Shown: one piece after another, positions 8,554-16,753 of the stretch
How the letters are laid out: each line of letters starts with the position of its first letter
How positions within the stretch are numbered: position 1 is the first letter of the stretch
Assembly (NCBI GenBank): GCA_902386135.1
Contig: CABMIB010000055.1
Location: forward strand, 1-63,892
Direction: 5' to 3'
Source of the DNA: an uncultured archaeon
GTDB taxonomy: Archaea > Halobacteriota > Methanosarcinia > Methanosarcinales > Methanoperedenaceae
DNA length: 63,892 bases
Translations under genes and position numbers: made by a program
Notes under the pieces: generated by a model
Told to the model about the DNA's origin: nothing
The model's input: the letters and a program-made list of their open reading frames with translations, nothing else
The model's database searches: none

Positions 8554-9705
8554 CTATAGTTTTTTCCTGCGGTGAAGATAATATACGCCCACCGCTATGA
8601 TCGACAGAGTCACAATAGCCGGTGCCGCTATGCCATTTTTATTCGGGTTTCGCACATAGAGGTTTAATGGTTCAGTGACAGTTCGAACACCGATATCGTC
8701 TTCGAATTCGATATTAGCAGAATAAGGAATATCGCCTCCTTTCTCGGCGTAGAAGGTAAAAACGCCTGGCGCATCATCATCGGGTTTGATCTTGCCAAGG
8801 AAAGCGGTTCTTGTCCCTTTAAATGGGGCATCGAGGTTGACTTTCGCAGATTTCGCCTCACCAGTTCCTGAATTTTCAATGCGCATGTTCACAGTGACAA
8901 GGTCACCTTCTACCGGATTTTGTGGTTCGATCTTTATGTCTGAAATCGCAAGTTCTGCCTTTCCAAGGACCCGGATTCCCGCGAAACTTTTCGAACTTAT
9001 ATTTTCTCCGTTCTCATCCTTATAATCCATTTCAATGGGGATTGAGTATGATGAAATTTCGGTCTTGTCTTTAACCTGAATGGCGTAGCTCAATTGAATA
9101 GATTCCCCGGGATCGAGTCTCTTTATGATCTTTGTATCAGCATCCACCGATACAAAAGGCAGACTGCCCGTTGCAGCACTTACCTGTACTTCTCGTGCAA
9201 TACCGGTTCCTTCATTTGAGACTGAAAACGTAAGATCAAATTTATCCTTCGGGCTTATGCGCCCAGGATTTATTGTGATGTTAGAAATCATGAGCTGAGG
9301 CATTCCTCGTACCATTACCTTGAAGGTTTTGTTGGTTTCACGGAACATGTTGTTGCCAGACCAGTGCGTTCTGAATTCAATATCGTATGAACCGGAAGTA
9401 GCGAGAGGATCGACATGCAGCAGATAGGTTTCAGCGACAGCGCCATATTTGATAATACTGCCCTCATCAATAATGCGGTCATTTTCATTTTTAAGTTTAA
9501 TTGGCGAGTCCGGGAGAATCTCAAGCCTTACATTTTCTATATCGCTGAATTCATTTTCAAGCCTGACGGACAGCGTTAAATCCTTACCCGGTTCAACAGG
9601 CTGGGGTGAGAGCTGGTCCAGTACGATTTCAAGTTCAGCATTAGCAGGAGCAATTATGAATATGAGCGCAAACATTGCAACTATAGTTAATAATGGCTGT
9701 TTCAT
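8554..9705 (-). CDS. Exported COG1361-like protein with tandem CARDB/Ig-like domains
   Basis: A 383-residue protein with a signal peptide ending near ANAELE (about residue 23), three Ig-like or CARDB-like domains (about 25-130, 135-245, 250-350) and a C-terminal membrane anchor followed by RRKKL. ISNITINPGRISPKDKF and ISDIKIEPQNPVEGDLV mark the repeated domain starts. Such proteins often sit beside FtsX/LolD ABC genes in archaea, and I infer that it is the surface partner of this transporter. Its start overlaps the stop of the upstream monooxygenase-like gene by four bases (ATGA), implying coupled translation. Confidence 0.75.
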   Translation of the reverse strand: MKQPLLTIVAMFALIFIIAPANAELEIVLDQLSPQPVEPGKDLTLSVRLENEFSDIENVRLEILPDSPIKLKNENDRIIDEGSIIKYGAVAETYLLHVDPLATSGSYDIEFRTHWSGNNMFRETNKTFKVMVRGMPQLMISNITINPGRISPKDKFDLTFSVSNEGTGIAREVQVSAATGSLPFVSVDADTKIIKRLDPGESIQLSYAIQVKDKTEISSYSIPIEMDYKDENGENISSKSFAGIRVLGKAELAISDIKIEPQNPVEGDLVTVNMRIENSGTGEAKSAKVNLDAPFKGTRTAFLGKIKPDDDAPGVFTFYAEKGGDIPYSANIEFEDDIGVRTVTEPLNLYVRNPNKNGIAAPAIVTLSIIAVGVYYLHRRKKL

Positions 9706-10109
9706 TGCATATCACCCTTTAGATCTCTGCGAGCTTCTCGCCCTAACTCAAGTCCTTGAAGGAAGGAATACACCTTTATTTCAACATCCGGCATCATGAT
9801 CCTCGCCCCTTCCAGAAGTTGCGGCGACGGATCACCATACACAACCACATTATGATCATAGGCGAATTCCTCAAAGAGTCTTTTTAGAGGTTTGCGAAGG
9901 TTGTGCTTATGCTCTGCCAGAGCCTCAGAGCTCTCATAAATCTCGCGAATTTCGCACTCTGTCCGGTCGCTGCTAAGGAACCAGTCGTACTGGAGCGTTC
10001 CCGTGTCCTTCTCTTTCGTCTGCCTTATAATTTCGGCCGCTTGCTGCTTGAATCCCTCTAACTTACCCTCCCTGATTTTCATCCGGGCGCTTACGTGTAG
10101 TTTGTTCAT
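9702..10109 (-). CDS. Antibiotic-biosynthesis-monooxygenase (ABM) domain protein
   Basis: A 135-residue protein whose first 95 residues fit the ABM dimeric ferredoxin-like fold: KIREGKLEGFKQQAAEIIRQTKEKDTGTLQYDW, EIYESSEALAEHKH and a following strand. Members include quinol and haem-degrading monooxygenases, but many are uncharacterised, so no reaction is claimed. It overlaps both neighbours by four bases and is the second gene of the five-gene operon ending at 6628. A link with the ABC transporter is only contextual. Confidence 0.7.
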   Translation of the reverse strand: MNKLHVSARMKIREGKLEGFKQQAAEIIRQTKEKDTGTLQYDWFLSSDRTECEIREIYESSEALAEHKHNLRKPLKRLFEEFAYDHNVVVYGDPSPQLLEGARIMMPDVEIKVYSFLQGLELGREARRDLKGDMQ

Positions 10110-10342
10110 TTATTTTCACCTCTTTTTTTTACGATCTTCTTCAACTCAGACATTGATATGCCCAGGTCTATTACACCGAATTTGCCCGCGACCCTGAGGA
10201 TTTCGCCTTCGACCATCTTGATCTCATCGACGTCCAGAGTGCCTCCGAACTCAAATTCCTCCTTGTAGTCGCATCTGATTTTGAGGTCTTTTATCATGTT
10301 TGGCTTCAAGGTCACATAGAATGCAAATTCGTGTCCGACCAT
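10106..10342 (-). CDS. Small conserved hypothetical protein
   Basis: I do not recognise this 78-residue acidic protein. It looks like an alpha/beta domain (CDYKEEFEFGGTLDVDEIKMVEGEIL) with a basic C-terminal helix. GGTGAT lies 7 bases before its ATG. It heads the operon that continues with the ABM protein (ATGA overlap), the COG1361 protein and the ABC transporter. Confidence 0.6.
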   Translation of the reverse strand: MVGHEFAFYVTLKPNMIKDLKIRCDYKEEFEFGGTLDVDEIKMVEGEILRVAGKFGVIDLGISMSELKKIVKKRGENK

Positions 10343-10431
10343 TTTTTTATCACCAGGGGAAAAATGGATTTTGAAATGCTTAAAAAAAATCTGGCACGAA
10401 TGTGGAGTTAGGCAACAAGCTTATAACAAAG

Positions 10432-10447
10432 GTTACACCAATGTAAC
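10432..10447. promoter_or_regulatory. Inverted repeat GTTACA-N4-TGTAAC before the FilR1 gene
   Basis: The repeat ends 12 bases before the ATG at 10459 and is preceded by a further GTTA-like half site (ACAAAGGTTA). This is a likely autoregulatory operator of the winged-helix regulator. Confidence 0.5.
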
Positions 10448-10458
10448 AAGGAAACACG

Positions 10459-11199
10459 ATGAAAGTCTACGAGCTATTTACGGAACTGTCTTCAGAAAAC
10501 AGGCTTGGTATACTCCAAACCCTGGATGAAAAACCAATGACATTCACCAGTCTGATCAAAGAAATTGACATGAACTCGACAGAAGCATCACGACAATTAT
10601 CAAGATTAACAGAAGCCCGGTTAATCGAGAAAAAAGGGGACGGAAGATATTATAATACACTCTTCGGAAAATTGGTCATTTCTACCATATCAGATCTGAA
10701 CTTCATTTCAGAGAAATCAGGATACTTCCTCGAACATGACACTGCACATATCCCGCTCGATCTCCTGAGACAAATAGACGCCCTTTCTACAGGAGAGATA
10801 GTGACTGGTGTCTATAATATTTTAAATACCCATGAAAAATTGGGCGATTGTATAAAGAGCTACATGTGGTATATGTCCGATGATTTTCCCAGGCATCATC
10901 TGCCCTATATCGAAAAGAAATTGGAAGAGGGATTGGAAATAAGAGTGATACTTCCAAAAGACATATGTTCCACTTCGATGCTTAGCGAAAAAAACAGGAA
11001 AAAGATAGAGACTAAAGTATTGGACGAGATCAAAATATCAGTAATCGTAAGCGATAAATTTTCTATGCTCGAATTAACCGGACAGGATAGAAAGATCGAT
11101 CAAAATACTGCCATCTTCGGCTATGATGACAAATTCAGAGAGTGGTGCAAGAAGCTCTTCCAGTACTACTGGGAGAAAACCAAACTTTGTTCTCTATAA
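10459..11199 (+). CDS. Winged-helix regulator with FilR1-type C-terminal domain
   Basis: A 246-residue protein. Residues 1-75 form an ArsR-like winged helix (LLTEL-like start, STEASRQLSRLTEARLIEKK recognition region). Residues about 120-235 match the FilR1 middle/C-terminal domain of methanogenic regulators, with LGDCIKSYMWYMSDDFPRHHL and IEKKLEEGLEIRVILP. FilR1-type proteins act with histidine kinases in Methanosarcinales, but the ligand and targets here are unknown. It is a lone gene diverging from the 10342 operon, with an inverted repeat over its start. A paralogue lies at 43092-43874. Confidence 0.8.
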   Translation: MKVYELFTELSSENRLGILQTLDEKPMTFTSLIKEIDMNSTEASRQLSRLTEARLIEKKGDGRYYNTLFGKLVISTISDLNFISEKSGYFLEHDTAHIPLDLLRQIDALSTGEIVTGVYNILNTHEKLGDCIKSYMWYMSDDFPRHHLPYIEKKLEEGLEIRVILPKDICSTSMLSEKNRKKIETKVLDEIKISVIVSDKFSMLELTGQDRKIDQNTAIFGYDDKFREWCKKLFQYYWEKTKLCSL

Positions 11200-11350
11200 T
11201 TGATATAAAAATTCATGCCGATGAGGGTGGTACCAAACAAGTTGGATGTTAAAATAAACAGCAAAGTTTAGTAATTTGTTATAAACAAAATGGTGTCACT
11301 CCAATTTGTCTTACATTATAGAAGTTTGAGTAAATTTCGTTACACTCCCC

Positions 11351-11365
11351 GATTCGAGCCGAATC
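11351..11365. terminator. Hairpin GATTCG-agc-CGAATC in a convergent gap
   Basis: A perfect 6-bp stem with a 3-base loop lies between the convergent FilR1 and tusA genes and is followed by CTTTTTATAAG on the plus strand. It may end the FilR1 transcript. Confidence 0.4.
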
Positions 11366-11390
11366 CTGGCTTTTTATAAGATTTTTAACC

Positions 11391-11609
11391 TCAGTGTTTT
11401 CTTATAATTACTTTAAAATCGCTGCCCGATTCCTCGACCTTCACTATTTCATGCCCGTGTTCCCTGCTCCACTGCGGAATTGTGTTTTTTGCGGTAACAT
11501 CATCTGTTAATACTTCAAGCTCTTCGCCTGTTTTTAACTCGTCTATCTTCTTTTTGGTATAGAACAGGGGCAGCGGGCATACCCTGCCTCTGGCATCCAG
11601 TTTGTACAT
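11391..11609 (-). CDS. tusA: TusA/SirA-family sulfur carrier
   Basis: A 72-residue protein with the TusA motif RGRVCPLPLFYTKK: the Cys of the CPxP motif (about residue 11) carries persulfide sulfur. The rest is the small alpha/beta sandwich of the family, ending FKVIIRK. It receives sulfur from desulfurases or rhodaneses and passes it to DsrE-like or thiolation partners. It lies downstream of a damaged second tusA-like gene and a DsrE-family gene on the same strand, suggesting one sulfur-relay group. Length is normal for the family. Confidence 0.9.
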   Translation of the reverse strand: MYKLDARGRVCPLPLFYTKKKIDELKTGEELEVLTDDVTAKNTIPQWSREHGHEIVKVEESGSDFKVIIRKH

Positions 11610-11711
11610 GGGTGATACTTGAATTCCGGTTTTATTGTAACTTGGTATTCAGGCAAAAATTGCACTTAATCTTTCATCCTGAATATACGAGTCTCCTGAA
11701 TATAGGAAGTG

Positions 11712-11944
11712 TCAACTCTTCCGCACAAAGATATTATAGGTCCCGTCGTTCACTTCCACAGCAAGCAGCTCATTCCCTGATTTTTTCGCCCATGCATCGA
11801 TATTCTGCGGCGCCACCGGGTCGCTTGCCAAGATTTTGAGCACCATGCCTTTTTGAAGCTTATCAACCTGCTGTTTTGTCCTGATCAAAGGGTAAGGGGC
11901 TACTTGCCCCTTACATCCAGCTCTGAGTCATGAACTATTGCCAT
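11712..11944 (-). pseudogene. Frameshifted TusA-like gene lacking the sulfur-carrying Cys
   Basis: From ATG 11944 the frame reads MAIVHDSELDVRGK and meets TAG; shifting one base gives VAPYPLIRTKQQVDKLQKG and then a normal TusA ending YNIFVRKS before TGA at 11714-11712. A single missing base near 11903 therefore splits an otherwise complete gene. The motif at the active site is APYP rather than CPxP, so even the restored protein would lack the persulfide Cys. It lies 1 base downstream of the dsrE-like stop. Confidence 0.7.
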
Positions 11945-11945
11945 C

Positions 11946-12296
11946 TCAGAACACCAGTGTTACTTCGCTCTCAAGTATCCTGTTTGTCAGGTCGTCGATG
12001 TTCAGCTTCGAGATTCCTTCGATAACCTCGCTGTCTGCTATGCCCCTTTTCTTCAAATCAGCTTCAAGCGCATAGAACCTGACGCTCTCCTTCGCCTTGA
12101 TTATGGTAGCCTCAACGCTTGGAACGTCTTTCTGCCATACAGCGGCATCGCCGTACCCTGTTTTCTGTCCTTTGACCACGGAATGCACACCTCCGCTTAC
12201 GAACGTGATGGAAGGTGAACTCCCTGCAGCCGCCTGCGTCTCAGCAAGAGGTATTGCGCTGTAAGCATCTTCCTTGCCATATGGTGGCTGTGTCAC
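11946..12296 (-). CDS. DsrE-family sulfur-relay protein (probably 5'-truncated by a one-base deletion)
   Basis: Residues TQPPYGKEDAYSAIPLAETQAAAG and SGGVHSVVKGQKTGYG are typical of small DsrE/DsrF-like proteins, which bind TusA and hand on sulfur. The reading frame from GTG 12296 lacks the usual first strand. An ATG at 12316 begins MDTKAK, and adding one A to the run at 12298-12300 would join it to IVTQPPYG, the expected N-terminus; as read, the two parts are one base out of frame. The C-terminal part (DDLTNRILESEVTLVF) is complete. It precedes the two tusA-like genes. Confidence 0.7.
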   Translation of the reverse strand: MTQPPYGKEDAYSAIPLAETQAAAGSSPSITFVSGGVHSVVKGQKTGYGDAAVWQKDVPSVEATIIKAKESVRFYALEADLKKRGIADSEVIEGISKLNIDDLTNRILESEVTLVF

Positions 12297-12344
12297 GATT
12301 TAGCTTTAGTATCCATGATCAATTGCAACATACAGCGAACTCAC

Positions 12345-12371
12345 CGCAAAGAGCGCAAAGAACGCAAAGCG
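12345..12371. repeat. 9-bp tandem repeat CGCAAAGAG/CGCAAAGAA/CGCAAAGCG
   Basis: Three imperfect tandem units with a 9-bp period start at 12345, 12354 and 12363. They lie in the non-coding gap between the dsrE-like gene and the 58-residue gene. Confidence 0.5.
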
Positions 12372-12461
12372 TAGCAGCAAAAATAAGTTTGTATTAAGGA
12401 AAAATTTTTAAGCCAATTTAAGCTGTACCACTAAATTTGCGCTTAAACCCCAATTAGAGAA

Positions 12462-12511
12462 CCTCCTGACCATAATATTAGCAGGAGGGGAAGAAACTTT
12501 CGTCTCTTCCC
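12462..12511. other. Two adjacent hairpins in an intergenic gap
   Basis: CCTCCTG (12462-12468) pairs with CAGGAGG (12482-12488), and GGGAAGA (12488-12494) pairs with TCTTCCC (12505-12511). The perfect 7-bp stems abut at base 12488. They could be a structured transcript end or a small RNA; on either strand no long U tract follows directly. Confidence 0.4.
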
Positions 12512-12542
12512 GATAAAGTCCCACTCCCTCGTTAAATATTAT

Positions 12543-12722
12543 TCAATAACCGTTTATTCGAGATACAACGCTTTTTTCTGATATTTTGTATGCCCAGCCG
12601 CTGAAACTGTTTATGTAAAGAATATCCTCTTCACGACTCTTTTCAATGACCTGGACTTTCCCTTCATGTATCTCATTCGATCCGACTTTGAATCTTACAA
12701 CATCCCCTCTTGAATATCTCAT
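12543..12722 (-). CDS. Small hypothetical protein, SH3/KOW-like
   Basis: I do not recognise this 59-residue protein. RGDVVRFKVGSNEIHEGKVQVIEK followed by short strands resembles a small beta barrel of the SH3 or KOW type, which would suit nucleic-acid or protein binding. GGTG lies 9 bases before ATG 12722; a GTG at 12734 is an alternative start. It stands alone. Confidence 0.5.
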   Translation of the reverse strand: MRYSRGDVVRFKVGSNEIHEGKVQVIEKSREEDILYINSFSGWAYKISEKSVVSRINGY

Positions 12723-12904
12723 ATACTCACTCACCTGTTTATTTTTTAACTTCTTCTTTTGGCTTTATTAGCAAAGCCAGTCTATTTTTAGACAAGATTT
12801 AATATTTTACCTTCCGCTACTTAAATCTTTCTATTTATAAAAACTAAAATAAAAAATAAAATTAAAGTTACGAATATGGAAAATTATGGAAAATCCTGAA
12901 AAAT

Positions 12905-13198
12905 TTACTTCTCACCATACAATGCGCCCAAATCGCAGTAAAATTTTACGATCATCTTCACGATCTCATTTTCTTCGTTAAGGGTAAATGTCCTGATCTG
13001 CTTGCCCAGCCTTTTCTCGATCACGATATTGTTCTCGATAAGCGGCTCCAATACCCTTGCCACGCTTGAATGAGAAAGCCCGGTCTCCCTGGCAATTCCC
13101 GACAGGTGAATGAACTCACCCTGGTTTTTTAACAGGCTCTCCAGTACGGTTGTCTGGGCGCTATTTCCAAATATTTTCTCGAGAGGGCTTTTATCCAT
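12905..13198 (-). CDS. Small winged-helix transcriptional regulator
   Basis: A 97-residue protein made of a single winged-helix domain: LEKIFGNSAQTTVLESLLKN, then LSGIARETGLSHSSVARVLEPLIENNIVIEKR, where the second stretch is the helix-turn-helix and start of the wing. It resembles MarR/Rrf2-like archaeal regulators that act as dimers. There is no sensor domain. Targets are unknown. The ATG at 13198 is the only reasonable start. The region 13199-13468 between it and the stress protein gene shows nothing I can name. Confidence 0.75.
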   Translation of the reverse strand: MDKSPLEKIFGNSAQTTVLESLLKNQGEFIHLSGIARETGLSHSSVARVLEPLIENNIVIEKRLGKQIRTFTLNEENEIVKMIVKFYCDLGALYGEK

Positions 13199-13468
13199 AG
13201 GCTAATTATTATTGGATTGTTATATTCTTTATTACGTATAAACTTTTCTTTTTATGCCCTGATTTGACTAAAAATCAACGAAATTTATTATTAATAGGAA
13301 TATTCGAGGAGGGAGGATTCGTGCGTATATTTTCATAATAGGAACTGTCCATCGGATAAAAGAAATAAAAAAGAAGATATTGAGCAGTACCTTTCCTGCC
13401 CTGTGGATTCGCCGTTAAGTGGAGATATATCGGATTACATTCCCACTGTTCATCTCAAGTATTTTCTA

Positions 13469-13918
13469 TTATTTTCTCACAGTCAGCACCGGAATCCTTG
13501 AATTCCGTATTACTTTATCAGCCACACTTCCAAGTAAAAATTTTTCAATTCCGCTTCTTCCCAGTGTGCCCATTACAATCAGATCAACAGACTGCTCATT
13601 TGCAAGTTTCAAAATCTCTTCTGCCGGGTGTCCTTCCACGACCCATTTCTTAACATCAAGACCTTCTTTTGCTGCCATGTCCTCGACATATTTTACAGCC
13701 TCATCGCCCTCATATCTTAAAAAATTTCTGAGACCTTCGGTGGATATATCGGTCGAAAGGTATGATTTAGGACCGTAATCCGTCTTTATGTCCATCACAT
13801 AAACGGCATGAAGCTCTGCCCCGGAAAGCTTTGCAAGTTCAATCGCATGGGTTACAGCCTTTTTATTATGCTCTGATCCATCCGTAGCTATCAGGATTTT
13901 TTTATACGTATCGTTCAT
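13469..13918 (-). CDS. Universal stress protein, UspA family
   Basis: A 149-residue cytoplasmic protein with KKILIATDGSEHNKKAV at the N-terminus and the nucleotide-binding motif MGTLGRSGIEKFLLGSVADKV near residues 115-135, meaning the ATP-binding subclass. It ends SRIPVLTVRK, as is usual. It likely forms a dimer and acts in a stress response not identifiable here. It diverges from the DUF1646 transporter gene; USP and transporter genes are often neighbours, which may indicate a regulatory link. Confidence 0.9.
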   Translation of the reverse strand: MNDTYKKILIATDGSEHNKKAVTHAIELAKLSGAELHAVYVMDIKTDYGPKSYLSTDISTEGLRNFLRYEGDEAVKYVEDMAAKEGLDVKKWVVEGHPAEEILKLANEQSVDLIVMGTLGRSGIEKFLLGSVADKVIRNSRIPVLTVRK

Positions 13919-14101
13919 GGTTTTCTCCCCTGAAATTCATATTCTCTTCTTCAGGTAAATGTTTTTCTCTTTAAGTTTTTCAATGTAGAGAGGTTAAAGG
14001 GACTGACCAAAACCACAAATTATAAAAGAGTCGGTGTTAAATAGGAGGCAGAGTTCCCTGGCACTAAGCAGCCTGGAATTAAGTATGTATAGGAGGAAAC
14101 A

Positions 14102-15217
14102 ATGACACTTGATTTAGGAGTTACAATAGGACTTTTCATAATTTTTCTGGCCGTGTTGATTGGGCCGTTCAGGGTAAAGATTATTGAGCAAAATCTGGAA
14201 GTATTCTTGTTCATATGCGGCGTGGCTGCCCTGACAATCTCTGGTTTTGTTACTCTACCAGGTGAAGCGACTGGCTGGAGATTGGGGATAATCGAAGAAG
14301 CATTAGTTGCCCCGGTATATATACAAAATGCCAGTCATATCCCTATAGGCATCGTTCAGGTCGTACTTATCGTAGGGTTTATTATATACAAGTGGCATGG
14401 ACCTATACACGGGGCAATCAGGAGTATGGCCGAGAAGCTTTCGCTGAAGGTTATGGTTTTCATCCTTATCGCGGTTCTTGGTTTAGTTTCTAGTGTGATA
14501 TCTGCTATTCTTGCTGCGATAATACTCGTTGAAATGGCAAATGCCCTGCCTCTATCGAGGAAATCGAAAATAGATCTCGTTGTCATTGCATGCTTCTCTA
14601 TCGGTCTTGGTGCAGCGCTCACACCTCTTGGGGAACCACTATCAACTATTGCAATCCAGAAACTCTCGGGTGAGCCATATCACGCTACATTCAATTATTT
14701 ACTAAACCTACTGGGCAAATACATTATCCCAGGCATTATTGCATACGGCATAGTTGGGATGTTCTTCATTGGAAAAGCCGATGCAAAAGACCAGGGTTTG
14801 AAAGGTGAAGATTATAAAGAAACACTGAGAGATGTCATTATGAGGGCAGTCAAGGTCTATGTATTCATTATGGCACTGGTATTCCTTGGCGATGGTTTCA
14901 AACCCATTATCTTTGAGTATATTGCAAAAATGCCTTCTGAAGCACTCTACTGGATTAACATGGTCTCGGCTATTCTAGATAATGCCACCCTGACTGCAGC
15001 TGAGATAGGTCCCACCTTTACACCATTGCAGATAGAGGCTGCACTTATGGGACTTTTGATAGCAGGAGGCATGCTGATACCCGGGAACATACCCAACATC
15101 ATTTCAGCAGGGAAACTCGGCATCACAAGCAAAGAATGGGCAAGGCTTGGAGTACCGCTCGGACTGGTTACGATGGCTGTATATTTCGTGATCATCTTCG
15201 TACCAAGCTATATCTGA
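14102..15217 (+). CDS. DUF1646 family membrane protein, putative cation transporter
   Basis: A 371-residue membrane protein with about ten hydrophobic segments. TIGLFIIFLAVLIGPFRVKIIEQN at the start, ALTPLGEPLSTIA in the middle and the repeat-like ALMGLLIAGGMLIPGNIPNII near the end are features of DUF1646, which is related to the NhaD/arsenite-permease class of ion transporters. Helix-breaking GEP and GNIPN motifs in the two halves probably form the ion site. An AGGAGG site lies 6 bases before the ATG and a TATA-like ATTATAAAAG near 14015-14024. A strong terminator follows at 15256. Confidence 0.8.
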   Translation: MTLDLGVTIGLFIIFLAVLIGPFRVKIIEQNLEVFLFICGVAALTISGFVTLPGEATGWRLGIIEEALVAPVYIQNASHIPIGIVQVVLIVGFIIYKWHGPIHGAIRSMAEKLSLKVMVFILIAVLGLVSSVISAILAAIILVEMANALPLSRKSKIDLVVIACFSIGLGAALTPLGEPLSTIAIQKLSGEPYHATFNYLLNLLGKYIIPGIIAYGIVGMFFIGKADAKDQGLKGEDYKETLRDVIMRAVKVYVFIMALVFLGDGFKPIIFEYIAKMPSEALYWINMVSAILDNATLTAAEIGPTFTPLQIEAALMGLLIAGGMLIPGNIPNIISAGKLGITSKEWARLGVPLGLVTMAVYFVIIFVPSYI

Positions 15218-15255
15218 CAACGATAAAAGCCTAAAAAATATCAACTGGAATATTA

Positions 15256-15282
15256 AGACAGAACAGGGTTCTTGTTCTGTCT
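15256..15282 (+). terminator. Terminator hairpin after the DUF1646 gene
   Basis: AGACAGAACA pairs perfectly with TGTTCTGTCT over 10 bp around a 7-base loop and is followed by T-rich sequence. It lies 39 bases after the stop codon. Confidence 0.7.
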
Positions 15283-15401
15283 CTTCAATTTATTTTTAAC
15301 CGGTGCATCTTTCTTTTCAATATAATTTGAGATATACGGGTTTATCAAAAGGCAACTATTTTAAACCATAACAATATACTAAGTATTGTAGCAGGTGATT
15401 T

Positions 15402-15494
15402 ATGTCAGAGGGAAAACAGGATAAAAAATCGCAAATGAAAGAAAAATGCAAAAAATGCGGTATCTGCTATCCCAGGAGGAAAAGAAATGAGTAA
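15402..15494 (+). CDS. 30-residue CxxCxxC microprotein overlapping thioredoxin
   Basis: ATG 15402 opens a frame of 30 codons, rich in Lys, with CKKCGIC near residues 16-22, a motif that could bind Zn or an Fe-S cluster or act in thiol exchange. Its stop codon (15492-15494) overlaps the thioredoxin ATG (15487) by 8 bases, so the thioredoxin ribosome-binding site AGGAGG lies inside it and the two would be translationally coupled. GGTGAT lies 4 bases before its own ATG, and a TATA-like element AATATACT lies near 15372-15379. No family is recognised. Confidence 0.5.
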   Translation: MSEGKQDKKSQMKEKCKKCGICYPRRKRNE

Positions 15495-15759
15495 AGTCGT
15501 TCTAATGGATTTTTTTGCAGAATGGTGCGGTCCCTGCAAGATGCAGGACCCGATATTAGAAGAGCTGAAGAAGAAATTCGGAGATAAGGTAGAGTTCAAG
15601 AAAGTTGATGTTGATACAAATTATGAACTTGCTTCCAAGTTCACCATCCATGCCGTACCCACGCTGATCATCGAAAAGGACGGCTCGCTGTTCAAGCGGT
15701 ACACGGGTGTGACACGCGCTAACGTGCTTGAGGCTGATCTAAACGCTGCATTAAAATAA
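15487..15759 (+). CDS. Thioredoxin-family protein
   Basis: A 90-residue single-domain thioredoxin with the active site AEWCGPCKMQDP (the two Cys at about residues 14 and 17), the cis-proline segment HAVPTLIIEKDG and the usual C-terminal helix. It is shorter than E. coli thioredoxin because it starts just before the second strand, as many methanogen thioredoxins do. It reduces disulfides or forms part of a thiol-relay. It follows a CxxCxxC microprotein in the same transcript and precedes the MBL-fold gene by 7 bases. Confidence 0.92.
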   Translation: MSKVVLMDFFAEWCGPCKMQDPILEELKKKFGDKVEFKKVDVDTNYELASKFTIHAVPTLIIEKDGSLFKRYTGVTRANVLEADLNAALK

Positions 15760-15766
15760 GAGGTCT

Positions 15767-16753
15767 GTGAAACCCTTATTTGACCTCGGCGTACTGCCCA
15801 TCAGGCACAGGACCGGCAGGGGATGGAAACCTCATGTATCACTGGTTTTCAATGCCTGCAAAAGACTTACCTTTGCTATAGACACTACCAACTCACGCTC
15901 CCAGCAGCCTGATGCCTATCTGATAACCCATGCCCATTCTGACCACCACGGCAAATCGGCCATGCTTTCCGAAAGGGCGGTGTGCTCTGAAGAGACCGCA
16001 CGGGCGCTTGAGATCCTCTACGGCAGGGAATACGCCGGCAGGACTTTTAAGACTGGTGAGACCATTGATATCCGCGACGTTGATGTAAAGACATATCCTA
16101 CCTATCATACTATCGGTTCATGCGCTTTTTACTGGCAGAATGAAGTGGGAACAAGGATACTGGTAACTGGCGATGTCAAGGATGCAAAAGACCTGCCAAA
16201 GTGCGATTGCCTTATCACCGAGGCAAACTACGGTGACCCCGCCGATCCTAACTGCCATTTCAGGGACGATGTCGATGCGTTCAGGGAGGCAGCCGAAGCA
16301 TCGTTAGAAGAAAACACTGTTTTTGGCGCCTATGCGTTCGGGAAAGCCCAGCGCGCTGTGAAGCTCCTCCGTGAACTCGGTTATTCTGGGGAGATAGGGA
16401 TGGACGCCGTATCGCGTGCGCTTACCGAAGGACTGATGGATAACGCAGGTTCTCTTACCGGTCTGGACGGCGATTGCAGGATACGCATTGCATCGCTCGC
16501 TGAGATGACCGGAGTTGCCGCGGCAAAGAAATTCATCCTGACAGGAAGGCGCGATTACAGGTTCCCGACGATCAATATCAGCGACCACATGGATGCGGAA
16601 GGTCTTATCGAAATGGTGCATCAATGCTCGCCGCAGGCGGTTATTACATACCACCCTGGCGGGCACCGGCCACTCAAGCTTGCAGCGTACTTAAACAAAA
16701 TCGGGGTGTACGCGCGGGCGCTTGAGCAGATAAATAACGTTCTTGAAGCTTGA
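15767..16753 (+). CDS. MBL-fold metallohydrolase, RNA-processing exonuclease-like
   Basis: A 328-residue metallo-beta-lactamase-fold protein. THAHSDHHG (about 53-61) is the HxHxDH metal motif, YHTIGSCAFYW and VTGDVKD supply further ligands, and SDHMDAEGLIEM plus TYHPGGHR near the end resemble the last motifs of COG1236 mRNA-processing exonucleases. The beta-CASP insertion seems short. It probably hydrolyses a phosphodiester in RNA or DNA, but the substrate is unproven. The start is GTG at 15767, 7 bases after the thioredoxin stop, with AGAGGT before it. Confidence 0.75.
   Translation: MKPLFDLGVLPIRHRTGRGWKPHVSLVFNACKRLTFAIDTTNSRSQQPDAYLITHAHSDHHGKSAMLSERAVCSEETARALEILYGREYAGRTFKTGETIDIRDVDVKTYPTYHTIGSCAFYWQNEVGTRILVTGDVKDAKDLPKCDCLITEANYGDPADPNCHFRDDVDAFREAAEASLEENTVFGAYAFGKAQRAVKLLRELGYSGEIGMDAVSRALTEGLMDNAGSLTGLDGDCRIRIASLAEMTGVAAAKKFILTGRRDYRFPTINISDHMDAEGLIEMVHQCSPQAVITYHPGGHRPLKLAAYLNKIGVYARALEQINNVLEA

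Noticed and set aside
14035-14101. Riboswitch in the DUF1646 leader
   Set aside because: The leader is only about 60 bases and shows just a weak CCTGG/CCAGG-type pairing, not enough to support a class.
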